Shown: in pieces, positions 6,632 to 14,160 of the stretch
How positions within the stretch are numbered: position 1 is the stretch's first letter
Layout: each line of letters starts with the position of its first letter
Source: Achromobacter sp.
Lineage (GTDB): Bacteria; Pseudomonadota; Gammaproteobacteria; Burkholderiales; Burkholderiaceae_B
Direction of reading: 5' to 3'
Assembly: GCA_003454835.1 (NCBI GenBank)
Contig: DMTA01000350.1
Span: 1-16,856, forward strand
Length of the DNA: 16,856 nt
The notes under the pieces: model-generated
Database searches by the model: none
What the model saw: the letters and a program-made list of their open reading frames with translations, nothing else
What the model was told of the DNA's origin: nothing
Program-made: the position numbers and the translations under genes

Positions 6632-6955
6632 ATGACGGCAGGACTTAGTGCAGTAGTAGTGGGCGCCGACCGCCTCGGCAATATTCCCGATCTGCTCAAG
6701 GGACACAACATCTCGATCACGCACCACATCAGCGGGCGCGATCCCTCGCATCAGAAGAAGACCCTGCAACTGCCTTCTGGCACGCAGTTGGTCATCCTGC
6801 TTACCGATTTCCTTGGCCACAACGTCATGAAGACGTTCCGCAACGCCGCGCAGCGCGGCGGCATCCGGGTCGTTGCTTGTCGCCGTTCCGTGTGCAGCAT
6901 GCAGCAGGCCCTGCAGCAGTGCGGCCTGTGCCCGCGCGCCGGTACTGTTCATTGA
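6632..6955 (+). CDS. DUF2325 domain-containing small protein
   Basis: A 107-residue protein matching DUF2325, a family of unknown function in beta- and other proteobacteria. It opens with an alternating hydrophobic strand and glycine turn (LSAVVVGADRLGNIPDLLKGHNI). The conserved centre reads SGRDPSHQKKTLQLPSG, then QLVILLTDFLGHNVMKTFRNAA. The C-terminus has four cysteines, C83, C88, C97 and C100 (C-x4-C-x8-C-x2-C), within VACRRSVCS and CGLC, suggesting metal binding or redox chemistry. There is no signal peptide or membrane segment, so it is cytosolic. It is flanked by terminators and has its own promoter with a Fur-like site, so it is probably a single-gene unit that may respond to iron. The family assignment is firm; the function is unknown. 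Confidence 0.85.
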   Translation: MTAGLSAVVVGADRLGNIPDLLKGHNISITHHISGRDPSHQKKTLQLPSGTQLVILLTDFLGHNVMKTFRNAAQRGGIRVVACRRSVCSMQQALQQCGLCPRAGTVH

Positions 6956-7038
6956 TGGGACGCGTCTTGCCGCGCATCCACGACAAACTGGGGAGGCCGA
7001 TACGGCCTGCGGTCTGAACACCGCGAAGAGAACAAACA

Positions 7039-7072
7039 AAAACGCCGCCGGACAAAAGTCGGGCGGCGTTTT
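7039..7072. terminator. Bidirectional terminator between DUF2325 gene and NlpC/P60 gene
   Basis: AAAACGCCGCC (7039-7049) and GGCGGCGTTTT (7062-7072) are perfect complements. An inner GAC/GTC pair (7051-7053 and 7058-7060) extends the stem past one G-G mismatch and leaves an AAAA loop. T-runs follow the stem on both strands. It lies between two convergent genes and should stop both. Confidence 0.85.
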
Positions 7073-7144
7073 GCATTTTGGACGATGGCGGCGGGTGGGC
7101 CTGCGTGCGACTATGCTGCCTTGAGTCTGGACAGGGCGGGGCGG

Positions 7145-7804
7145 TCAGTTGGCCGCGCGGGCCGATGCCATCAGGGTGTTGTCGAGGCGGCGGGCGCCGT
7201 TGTAGCGCTTGGACCAGTAGGCCATGGTCATCTTTTCGACACGTACCACGCCGCCGGCGCTGGGAGAATGCACGAAGCGGTCGTCGCCCAGGTAGATGCC
7301 GACGTGCGAATAGCGGCGGCCCATGGTGTTGAAGAAGACGAGGTCGCCGGCCTGCAGTTCGTTCTTGGCGACGGCCACGCCTTGCTGCGCGATTTCGGCG
7401 GCGTTGCGGGGGAGCTTGAGGCCCAGGCCACGTTCGGCCGAATAAGCAACGAGGCCGCTGCAGTCAAAGCCGGTATCGGGGGAACTGCCGCCGAAGCGGT
7501 AGCGGATGCCCAGGTGATTCAGGGCTTCGCTGACCATGGCGTTGTCGGTGCCGACACCCGAATGGGTGCGCTGGCGTTCACGTTTGAATTTCTGGACCAC
7601 CAGCATGCCGATGGGGTCATCGGCGGTGGCAACCCATTCCATCTCGTAGGGATCGATCTCGGACGTATGGGCGGTTGACTTTTGGCTAGTACCTGCACAA
7701 CCCGCCAGACCCGCGAAGCAAGCAACCAACGCGAGCATGCGCAGACCGCGCTTTGCAAGGCCAGAGGTTGAATTGAATCGCGCGGGTATGGAGTGTCGAT
7801 GCAT
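7145..7804 (-). CDS. NlpC/P60 family lipoprotein peptidoglycan hydrolase
   Basis: A 219-residue secreted cell-wall enzyme. The N-terminus has basic residues, then LRMLALVACFAGLAGC, a lipoprotein signal whose lipobox LAGC puts the lipidated cysteine at C36. The C-terminal half is an NlpC/P60 domain (about 85-205). It has catalytic Cys115 in DTGFDCSGLV, His167 in YSHVGIYLGD and third residue His179 in RFVHSPS. Such enzymes cut the D-Glu to meso-DAP bond of peptide stems (as in Spr/MepS) and support wall growth. Membrane attachment by lipid is expected; inner versus outer membrane was not resolved. The ATG at 7804 has only a close, weak AGGCG upstream. The next Met (M23) would remove the basic n-region of the signal, so 7804 is kept. 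It shares a 287-bp divergent region with prpE. Confidence 0.9.
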   Translation of the reverse strand: MHRHSIPARFNSTSGLAKRGLRMLALVACFAGLAGCAGTSQKSTAHTSEIDPYEMEWVATADDPIGMLVVQKFKRERQRTHSGVGTDNAMVSEALNHLGIRYRFGGSSPDTGFDCSGLVAYSAERGLGLKLPRNAAEIAQQGVAVAKNELQAGDLVFFNTMGRRYSHVGIYLGDDRFVHSPSAGGVVRVEKMTMAYWSKRYNGARRLDNTLMASARAAN

Positions 7805-7831
7805 TCGCCTGGGGATGATTCACTGAACACA

Positions 7832-7857
7832 GCAAAAACCGCGCATTAGCCGCGGTT
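7832..7857 (-). terminator. Terminator-like hairpin in front of the NlpC/P60 gene
   Basis: Read on the minus strand, AACCGCG (7857-7851) and CGCGGTT (7843-7837) form a 7-bp stem with a 7-nt loop, and TTTTT runs through 7838-7834. It sits about 30 nt upstream of the hydrolase ATG, so a transcript starting further upstream would meet it before the gene. It could be an attenuator, or stop unwanted transcription from the prpE side. Confidence 0.5.
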
Positions 7858-7992
7858 GGGGCCGAGATGTCAGCAAATTCAACAATTATGTGCAACTTCG
7901 CGGGGATTCTACCAAACTTTTAGTGCCGCTTCGTTACGTATCGGCCCTAAATATCCATGCAGCGTGGACATCTGGAAGAATTTTTTGACGTG

Positions 7993-8009
7993 CGGCAAGC
8001 CTCGTGCAA
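7993..8009 (+). promoter_or_regulatory. Possible -24/-12 (sigma-54) promoter of prpE
   Basis: GG (7994-7995) and GC (8006-8007) are separated by exactly 10 bp in the context C-GGCA-AG-N4-GT-GCA, compared with the sigma-54 consensus TGGCACG-N4-TTGCA. Three consensus positions (T, C and the first T) are off. A competing TTGACG at 7985-7990 lacks a good -10. The match is moderate and could be chance; no PrpR-like activator gene is in the window. AGGAG (8081-8085) is the ribosome site 6 nt before the prpE ATG. Confidence 0.22.
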
Positions 8010-8091
8010 GATTTGCCTACCAGAATGACCGAAATGATTAGACAAAAAATCAATCAGCCGTAAGGCCTATGAACAATACCAGGAGACAGAC

Positions 8092-9981
8092 ATGCAAAGA
8101 ACCCGGGATTTCCACTATCGCTCGGTGAATGACCGCGACGCGTTCTGGCGCGAAGAGGCCACGCGCATTCACTGGGAAACGCCTTTTGACAATGTGCTGG
8201 ATTTCTCGCGTCCGCCCTTTGCGAAGTGGTTCGTGGGCGGGCGCACCAACCTTTGCTACAACGCGGTGGACCGCTGGCTGCCCACGCAGGCCGACAAGCC
8301 GGCGCTGATCTGGGTCTCCACCGAGGTGGACCGCGAGCAGGTCTACACGCGGCAGGATGTCTTCGAGGAAGTGAACGCCGCCGCCGCCATGCTGCGCGAG
8401 CTGGGGGTGGGACGCGGCGACCGGGTGCTGCTTTACATGCCGATGGTGCCGGAAGCCGTGTTCACCATGCTTGCCTGCGCGCGTATCGGCGCGGTGCATT
8501 CGGTGGTGTTCGGCGGGTTTGCGTCCGTGAACCTCGCGCAGCGCATCGACGATGCCGCGCCCAAGGTGGTGGTGTGCACGGACGGCGGTTCGAGGGCCGG
8601 CAAGGTCGTGCCGTACAAGCCGCTCCTGGACCGCGCCTTGAGCCTGGCCAAGTCGCCGCCCGCGGCGGTGGTGGTGTTCGACCGTGGGCTGGCGCCGTTC
8701 GAGCCGGTGGCCGGACGCGATCTGGACTACGGCACGCTGCGCGAGCGACACCGCGGCGCGCGGGTGCCGGTTGAGTGGCTGGAATCGTCCGAGCCCAGTT
8801 ACATCCTCTACACCTCCGGCACCACCGGCCGTCCCAAGGGCGTGCAGCGCGACACGGGCGGCTACGCCGTGGCGCTGGCATCGTCCATGGAGTATCTGTT
8901 CGACGGCAAGCCCGGCGACACCTATTTCTGCACCAGCGACATCGGCTGGGTGGTGGGACATTCCTACATCGTGTACGGACCGCTCATTGGCGGCCAATCG
9001 ACCATCCTGTACGAGGGGACGCCCGTGCGCCCGGACGGCGCGATCCTGTGGAAGCTGGTCGAGCAGTACGGCGTGAACACGTTGTTTTCGGCGCCGACGG
9101 CGGTGCGCGTGCTCAAGCGCCAGGATCCCCAGCTCTTGCGACGGCACGGCCTCTCCACGCTGCGCGCCGTCTATCTGGCCGGAGAGCCGCTCGACGAGCC
9201 CACGGCGCAATGGATCTCGGAGGGCCTGGGCAAGCCCATCATCGACAACTACTGGCAGACGGAATCCGGCTGGCCGATTCTGTCGGCGCAGCCGGGCATC
9301 GAGAAGGTCGCCACCCGGTTCGGAAGCCCGTCATTCCCGGTCTACGGCTTTGACGCGCGCATCGTCAGCGAGTCCACTGGCGAAGACCTGGGCCCTGACG
9401 AGAAGGGCGTGGTCGCCATCGTGCCGCCGCTTCCGCCCGGCGCCATGTCCACCATCTGGGGCGACGACGCCCGCTTCGTCGAGACCTACTTCACGTCCAT
9501 TCCGGGCCGGCAGGTGTATTCGACCTTCGACTGGGGGCGGGTGGACGCCGATGGCTACTGGTTCATCCTGGGCCGCACGGACGACGTGATCAACGTGGCG
9601 GGCCACCGGTTGGGCACGCGCGAGATCGAGGAATCGGTCAACAGTCACAACGGCATCGCGGAATGCGCGGTGGTGGGCGTGTCCGACCCCCTCAAGGGGC
9701 AGGTCGCCATGGCGTTTGCCGTGCTGAAGAATCCGGCCGGCGCCGACACGCCGGAAGCGGCAAAGGCGCTGGAAGCGGATATCATGCGGCTGGTGGAAGA
9801 ACAGCTTGGGGCGGTGGCAAGGCCGGCCAGGATCCGGTTCGTGGGCGCCCTGCCCAAGACCCGTTCCGGCAAGGTGCTGCGCCGCGCGATCGTCGCGGTA
9901 TGCGAGTCGCGTGATCCCGGCGACCTGACCACCATGGAAGACCCTAACGCCCTCGAACAGATCAAGGAGTCACTGCAATGA
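8092..9981 (+). CDS. prpE: Propionyl-CoA synthetase PrpE
   Basis: A 629-residue AMP-forming acyl-CoA synthetase that activates propionate with ATP and CoA to propionyl-CoA. Motifs in order: YTSGTTGRPKG (240-250), the phosphate-binding loop; DIGWVVGHSYIVYGPL, diagnostic of PrpE where Acs has [18 protein letters not shown] in the acyl pocket; GRTDDVINVAGHRLGT at the domain hinge; and PKTRSGKVLRRA with catalytic Lys594, the residue acetylated by Pat enzymes. Length fits PrpE (about 630) and is shorter than Acs. AGGAG stands 6 nt before the ATG. The stop overlaps the next start (ATGA), so prpE heads an operon with an HbpS-like protein and an MFS transporter. No 2-methylcitrate-cycle gene is present. 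Another short-chain acid is possible as substrate, but propionate is the best call. Confidence 0.92.
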   Translation: MQRTRDFHYRSVNDRDAFWREEATRIHWETPFDNVLDFSRPPFAKWFVGGRTNLCYNAVDRWLPTQADKPALIWVSTEVDREQVYTRQDVFEEVNAAAAMLRELGVGRGDRVLLYMPMVPEAVFTMLACARIGAVHSVVFGGFASVNLAQRIDDAAPKVVVCTDGGSRAGKVVPYKPLLDRALSLAKSPPAAVVVFDRGLAPFEPVAGRDLDYGTLRERHRGARVPVEWLESSEPSYILYTSGTTGRPKGVQRDTGGYAVALASSMEYLFDGKPGDTYFCTSDIGWVVGHSYIVYGPLIGGQSTILYEGTPVRPDGAILWKLVEQYGVNTLFSAPTAVRVLKRQDPQLLRRHGLSTLRAVYLAGEPLDEPTAQWISEGLGKPIIDNYWQTESGWPILSAQPGIEKVATRFGSPSFPVYGFDARIVSESTGEDLGPDEKGVVAIVPPLPPGAMSTIWGDDARFVETYFTSIPGRQVYSTFDWGRVDADGYWFILGRTDDVINVAGHRLGTREIEESVNSHNGIAECAVVGVSDPLKGQVAMAFAVLKNPAGADTPEAAKALEADIMRLVEEQLGAVARPARIRFVGALPKTRSGKVLRRAIVAVCESRDPGDLTTMEDPNALEQIKESLQ

Positions 9982-10385
9982 AAACCAAACCCGTGCTGAG
10001 CGCCGACGACGTCAAGAAGATCCTGGCCGCGGCCGAAGCACACGCCTTGCAGAACAAATGGGCCGTCACCATCGCGGTGACCGACGATGGCGGCCATCTG
10101 CTGGGCATGCTGCGCCTGGACGATGCGGCGCCGATCTCGTCGCACATCGCGCCCGCCAAGGCCAAGACGGCCGCGCTGGGCCGCCGCGAATCGCGCATCT
10201 ACGAAGAACTGATCAACAACGGCCGTTACTCGTTCCTGTCGGCGCCGCTGATCGAAGGCATGCTCGAGGGCGGCGTGCCGGTCGTCGTTGACGGCCAGGT
10301 CGTGGGCGCGGTGGGCGTTTCGGGCGTGAAGTCGACTGAAGACGTGCAGATCGCGCAAGCAGGCATCGCCGCGCTGGGCCTATGA
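9978..10385 (+). CDS. GlcG/HbpS family protein
   Basis: A 135-residue protein of the GlcG/HbpS (DUF336) family. Signature parts are AVTDDGGHLLGMLRLDDA (about 33-50), APAKAKTAALGRRES (about 58-72) and the glycine-rich GGVPVVVDGQVVGAVGVSG (about 98-116) that forms the core sheet. Family members include Streptomyces HbpS, which binds and degrades heme, and GlcG of glycolate-utilisation operons, whose role is unclear. No signal peptide is seen, so it should be cytosolic. The ATG overlaps the prpE stop by 4 bp, with AAGGAG (9964-9969) 8 nt upstream. Its own stop overlaps the next start. In this operon it may act on an acyl substrate or cofactor rather than heme; that is inference. Confidence 0.87.
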   Translation: MKTKPVLSADDVKKILAAAEAHALQNKWAVTIAVTDDGGHLLGMLRLDDAAPISSHIAPAKAKTAALGRRESRIYEELINNGRYSFLSAPLIEGMLEGGVPVVVDGQVVGAVGVSGVKSTEDVQIAQAGIAALGL

Positions 10386-11722
10386 GCCAGGCGCTGCCGC
10401 CGGAAACGCCGGCAGGCGTTTCCGCGCAGGACACCCGGGGGGCGGACAACGGTCCGCTGAACCCCGGCGTGAAACGGCGCGAAGTCTGGGCCTGGGCCAT
10501 GTACGACTTCGCGAACTCCGGCTACACCACCGTGATTCTCACGGCGGTCTTCAGCACCTATTTCGTCGGCGTCGTCGCCGGGCGCGCCACATGGGCCACG
10601 CTGGCCTGGACGTCCGCGCTGTCGCTGTCGTACCTCCTCATCATGCTGACCATGCCTACGCTGGGCGCCCGCGCCGATGCGCGGGCCAGCAAGCGGCGGC
10701 TGCTCTACACCAGCACGGCCGGCTGCGTGGCGGGCACGCTGATCCTGACGCAAGCGGGGCCGGGCGACGTCTGGCTGGCGCTGGCCGCCATCGTCGTGTC
10801 CAACTACTGCTATTGCGTTGGCGAATCCGTGGTCGCGGCGTTCCTGCCTGAACTGGCCAGGCCGCAGGCGTTGGGCCGCGTCTCGGGTTGGGGATGGAGC
10901 TTTGGCTATTTCGGCGGCATGCTGACGCTGGGGTTGTCGCTTGTCGTGGTGACGCTGGCCGAGGGGCGAGGCGAGACCGCCGAGCAATTCGTGCCGTGGG
11001 TCGTCGTGGTGACGGCCTCTGTATTTGCGCTGGCCGCGCTGCCGTCTTTCTTCATGTTGCGTGAGCGCGCCAAGCCGCAGCAGGGCAATCCGCCCGCGCT
11101 GCACATGCTCAAGCGCCTGGCCTATGCCTGGCGCGAAACGGGCCTGCATTTTCCGGAGTTCCGGCGCCTGTTGATGTGCATTGCCTGCTACCAGGCCGGC
11201 ATTTCGGTCGTGATCACGCTGGCCGCGGTGTATGCATCGGAAGTCATGGGATTCACCACGCCGCAGATCATGCTGCTGGTGTTCACCGTGAACATCGGCG
11301 CGGCGGCGGGGGCGTTTTCGTTCGGCTACGTGCAGGACCGCATCGGCCACAAGCCGGCGCTGGCCATCACGCTGGTCGGATGGATCGTGATGGTGCTGGT
11401 GGCCTATGCGGCCGTGACCGCGCCGGTGTTCTGGGTGGCGGCAGTGCTGGCCGGCCTGTGCATGGGCACCACGCAGAGCGCGGGCCGCGCCATGACCGGC
11501 GCGCTGGCGCCGGCGGGCAGGCTGGCCGAGTTCTATTCGCTGTGGACCTTCGCGGTGCAGCTTGCCGCGGTGATCGGCCCGCTGACGTACGGGCTGGTGA
11601 CGTGGGTCACGGAAGGCAATCATCGCCTGGCCATCCTCGTCACGGGGCTGTTCTTCGTTGGCGGACTGGTCCTGTTGTCGCGGGTGGACATGAAGCGCGG
11701 GCTCGCCCGGCAGGCCGCCTGA
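10382..11722 (+). CDS. MFS transporter, UMF1 (Atg22-like) family
   Basis: A 446-residue polytopic membrane protein of the major facilitator superfamily with about twelve hydrophobic segments. The N-terminal 33 residues are hydrophilic. WAMYDFANSGY (38-48) before the first segment is the hallmark of the UMF1/Atg22-like group. A loop 2-3 motif GARADARASKRR (95-106) and its second-half counterpart GYVQDRIGHKPA mark the two six-helix bundles. The substrates of bacterial UMF1 proteins are mostly unknown; yeast Atg22 exports amino acids from the vacuole. Here it is the third gene of the prpE operon, its ATG overlapping the upstream stop by 4 bp with no strong Shine-Dalgarno, so translation is probably coupled. 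Context suggests transport of propionate or another short acid, or export of an intermediate. Direction is not evident. Confidence 0.86.
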   Translation: MSQALPPETPAGVSAQDTRGADNGPLNPGVKRREVWAWAMYDFANSGYTTVILTAVFSTYFVGVVAGRATWATLAWTSALSLSYLLIMLTMPTLGARADARASKRRLLYTSTAGCVAGTLILTQAGPGDVWLALAAIVVSNYCYCVGESVVAAFLPELARPQALGRVSGWGWSFGYFGGMLTLGLSLVVVTLAEGRGETAEQFVPWVVVVTASVFALAALPSFFMLRERAKPQQGNPPALHMLKRLAYAWRETGLHFPEFRRLLMCIACYQAGISVVITLAAVYASEVMGFTTPQIMLLVFTVNIGAAAGAFSFGYVQDRIGHKPALAITLVGWIVMVLVAYAAVTAPVFWVAAVLAGLCMGTTQSAGRAMTGALAPAGRLAEFYSLWTFAVQLAAVIGPLTYGLVTWVTEGNHRLAILVTGLFFVGGLVLLSRVDMKRGLARQAA

Positions 11723-11771
11723 ATGCGGTATACGCCAAGCGGGAAGCGGCTGCTATCCTTATGGACTGCCT

Positions 11772-11801
11772 TGTGCCGCCGTGTCTCGACGCGGCGGCAC
11801 A
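11772..11801 (+). terminator. Hairpin after the prpE-hbpS-MFS operon
   Basis: TGTGCCGCCG (11772-11781) and CGGCGGCACA (11792-11801) form a perfect 10-bp stem with a 10-nt loop, 49 nt after the MFS stop codon. No T-tract follows. It may mark the operon 3' end, by weak termination or by blocking exonucleases. Confidence 0.45.
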
Positions 11802-11934
11802 TGCTGATTGCTTGGCATTGTTGGCGCGTCGCAGTGCGGCGCGTCGTTGGCTTGTGCATGCTGCCCGGTTGGCGCCTCCCGGCGACTTCCTGCCCAGATC
11901 CGGCGCAGACGCATCGCTTTGGGCCTCGTCAATC

Positions 11935-11956
11935 TGCGGGCTCCGGCCCGCATTTT
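11935..11956 (+). terminator. Compact terminator-like hairpin upstream of acs
   Basis: TGCGGGC (11935-11941) and GCCCGCA (11946-11952) form a 7-bp GC-rich stem closed by a TCCG tetraloop, with TTTT directly after (11953-11956). The T-tract is short, but the form fits an intrinsic terminator. It would end read-through from the MFS gene, or attenuate any acs transcript starting further upstream. Confidence 0.55.
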
Positions 11957-12049
11957 GCGTAAGGTGCCCGTAAGAGCGCGGCGATACGGTTGCAGGTGGG
12001 TAATAAAAAAGCAGCATAAACAACAGAATCACCGATTGGAGACAAGATC

Positions 12050-14029
12050 ATGTCGAACGCTATTGAGTCCGTCCTGGTGGAAAACCGCGTGTTTCCGCCG
12101 CCCGAGCGCGCCGCGCAGGGCGCCGCGATTTCCAGCATGGACGCCTACAACGCGCTGTGCGCGCAGGTCGAGAACGATTTCGACGGATTCTGGGCCGGAC
12201 AGGCTCGCGACAATCTGCAGTGGACCAAGCCCTTCACGCAGGTGCTGGACGAGTCCGATGCCCCGTTCTACCGCTGGTTCGGCGATGGCGAACTGAACGT
12301 CTCGGCCAACTGCCTGGACGTCCATCTGACCAACGGCAACGCCGACAAGACCGCCATCATCTTCGAATCCGACGATGGCAAGGTCGATAAGGTCACCTAT
12401 CGCGAACTGCTGGCGCGCGTGTGCCGCTTCGCCAATGGGCTGGCGGCGCTGGGCTACAAGAAGGGCGATCGCGCCATCATCTACATGCCCATGTCCATCG
12501 AAGCCGTTGTCGCCATGCAGGCCTGCGCGCGCCTGGGCGTGACGCACTCGGTGGTGTTTGGCGGTTTCTCGGCCAAGAGCCTGCAGGAACGAATCGTCGA
12601 CGTGGGCGCATCGCTCATCATCACCGCCGACGAACAGGTGCGCGGCGGCAAGACCATTCCGCTCAAGCCCGCCGTGGAAGAAGCCATCGCGATGGGCGGT
12701 TGCGAAGCCGTCACCAAGGTCGTCGTGTACCGCCGCACGGGCGGCAAGGTGCAATGGAACGAAGGCCGCGACGTCTGGATGCAGGACGTCGAGGCCGGCC
12801 AGCCCGATACGTGCGAACCGGTCCCGGTCAACGCCGAGCATCCGCTGTTCATCCTGTACACGTCCGGTTCCACCGGCAAGCCCAAGGGCGTGCAGCATTC
12901 GTCCGCCGGCTACCTGCTGTGGGCGCTGCTGACCGTCAAGTGGACCTTCGACGCACGCAAGGACGACGTCTACTGGTGCACCGCCGACGTGGGCTGGGTC
13001 ACGGGCCACACGTACATCACCTACGGTCCGCTTGCCGCGGGCCTGACGCAGATCGTCTTCGAAGGCGTGCCCACGTTCCCCAACGCCGGCCGCTTCTGGG
13101 ACATGATCGCGCGCCACAAGGTCACCACGTTCTATACGGCGCCCACCGCGATCCGCTCGCTGATCAAGGCCTCGGAAGCCACGCCCGACGCGCATCCCAA
13201 GAACTTCGATCTGGACTCGCTGCGCATCATCGGCACCGTGGGCGAACCCATCAATCCCGAAGCCTGGATGTGGTATCACAAGAACGTCGGCCGCGAGCGT
13301 TGCCCCATCGTGGATACCTGGTGGCAGACCGAAACCGGCGGGCACATGATCACGCCACTGCCGGGCGCCACGCCCACCAAGCCGGGCTCGTGCACGCTGC
13401 CCCTGCCGGGCATCGCCGCGGCCATCGTCGATGAAACCGGCGGCGATGTTGAAAAGGGCAACGGCGGCTTCCTGGTCATCAAGCGTCCGTGGCCTGCCAT
13501 GATCCGCAACATCTGGGGCGATCCGGAACGCTTCAAGAAAAGCTATTTCCCGTCTGAACTGCGTGGCTATTACCTCGCGGGCGACGGCGCGCAGCGCGAC
13601 GCCGACGGCTACTTCTGGATCATGGGCCGGATCGATGACGTCCTGAACGTCTCGGGTCACCGCCTGGGCACGATGGAAGTCGAATCGGCGCTGGTGGCGC
13701 ACGAAATGGTGGCCGAGGCCGCCGTCGTGGGCCGTCCCGACGACACGACCGGCGAGGCCGTCGTGGCCTTCGTCGTGCTCAAGCGCTCGCGTCCGGAAGG
13801 CGAAGAGGCCCAGGCCATCGCCAAGCAGTTGCGCGACTGGGTGGCCCGCGAGATCGGTCCCATCGCCAAGCCCAAGGACATCCGTTTCGGCGACAACCTG
13901 CCCAAGACCCGTTCGGGCAAGATCATGCGCCGCCTGCTGCGCGTGGTCGCCAAGGGCGAGGAAGTGACGCAGGACGTGTCCACGCTGGAAAACCCCGCCA
14001 TCCTGGAGCAGCTCGCCAAGCCGCTGTAA
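12050..14029 (+). CDS. acs: Acetyl-CoA synthetase (AMP-forming)
   Basis: A 659-residue cytosolic enzyme that converts acetate, ATP and CoA to acetyl-CoA through acetyl-AMP. Motifs: [11 protein letters not shown] (270-280), phosphate loop; [16 protein letters not shown] with Val317-Thr318 of the acetate pocket; [13 protein letters not shown] (422-434), whose second Trp restricts the pocket to acetate; [16 protein letters not shown] at the hinge; and [14 protein letters not shown] with catalytic Lys624, the target of protein acetylation. Length is typical of Acs (about 650). GGAG (12038-12041) stands 8 nt before the ATG. It is separated from prpE by the HbpS-like and MFS genes and a hairpin-rich 327-bp gap, so it is a separate transcript. 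Together the two synthetases cover scavenging of C2 and C3 acids. Confidence 0.96.
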   Translation: MSNAIESVLVENRVFPPPERAAQGAAISSMDAYNALCAQVENDFDGFWAGQARDNLQWTKPFTQVLDESDAPFYRWFGDGELNVSANCLDVHLTNGNADKTAIIFESDDGKVDKVTYRELLARVCRFANGLAALGYKKGDRAIIYMPMSIEAVVAMQACARLGVTHSVVFGGFSAKSLQERIVDVGASLIITADEQVRGGKTIPLKPAVEEAIAMGGCEAVTKVVVYRRTGGKVQWNEGRDVWMQDVEAGQPDTCEPVPVNAEHPLFILYTSGSTGKPKGVQHSSAGYLLWALLTVKWTFDARKDDVYWCTADVGWVTGHTYITYGPLAAGLTQIVFEGVPTFPNAGRFWDMIARHKVTTFYTAPTAIRSLIKASEATPDAHPKNFDLDSLRIIGTVGEPINPEAWMWYHKNVGRERCPIVDTWWQTETGGHMITPLPGATPTKPGSCTLPLPGIAAAIVDETGGDVEKGNGGFLVIKRPWPAMIRNIWGDPERFKKSYFPSELRGYYLAGDGAQRDADGYFWIMGRIDDVLNVSGHRLGTMEVESALVAHEMVAEAAVVGRPDDTTGEAVVAFVVLKRSRPEGEEAQAIAKQLRDWVAREIGPIAKPKDIRFGDNLPKTRSGKIMRRLLRVVAKGEEVTQDVSTLENPAILEQLAKPL

Positions 14030-14030
14030 A

Positions 14031-14062
14031 TGCAACCGGCCGGATTACACCGGCCGTTTGCA
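14031..14062 (+). terminator. Hairpin directly after acs
   Basis: CGGCCGG (14037-14043) and CCGGCCG (14050-14056) form a 7-bp stem with a 6-nt loop. TGCAA (14031-14035) and TTGCA (14058-14062) extend it by 5 bp past a single C-T mismatch. It begins 2 nt after the acs stop codon. The T-tract is only three bases, so termination is likely but not textbook. Confidence 0.5.
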
Positions 14063-14077
14063 GCGCGACAGGCGCAT

Positions 14078-14123
14078 AATGACGACGCCCGTGCCGGCAT
14101 GTAGCGGCACGGGCGTCGTCATT
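14078..14123 (+). repeat. Perfect 19-bp inverted repeat before the DMT transporter gene
   Basis: Bases 14078-14096 (AATGACGACGCCCGTGCCG) are exactly complementary to 14105-14123 across an 8-nt loop. It is the longest perfect inverted repeat I saw in the window. No T-tract follows on either strand. It lies 37 bp before the GTG start at 14161 and 15 bp after the acs hairpin. It could be a second stop for acs transcripts, a leader structure controlling the transporter gene, or a binding site. Confidence 0.75.
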
Positions 14124-14160
14124 CCTGGATTGCCAAATTTCTTCGCATGGAGCCGCACCC

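Larger units (their letters stand above)
11723..12049 (+). other. 327-bp non-coding region between the MFS gene and acs
   Basis: No credible gene is found here. It holds a perfect 10-bp hairpin at 11772-11801 and two copies of GGCGCGTCG within 11823-11846. A terminator-like hairpin at 11935-11956 comes next, and then the acs leader. A weak acs promoter candidate is TTGCAG (11990-11995) with CATAAA (12015-12020), spacer 19. GGAG (12038-12041) is the acs ribosome site, 8 nt before the ATG. Confidence 0.6.

Noticed and set aside
11723..11962. Possible 79-residue gene after the MFS gene
   Set aside because: No ribosome site, no recognisable domain, arginine-rich shadow composition, and it runs through two hairpins.
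12029..14035. 668-codon minus-strand frame opposite acs
   Set aside because: Shadow frame; composition rich in His, Arg, Gly and Ala with no domain, and acs on the plus strand is certain.
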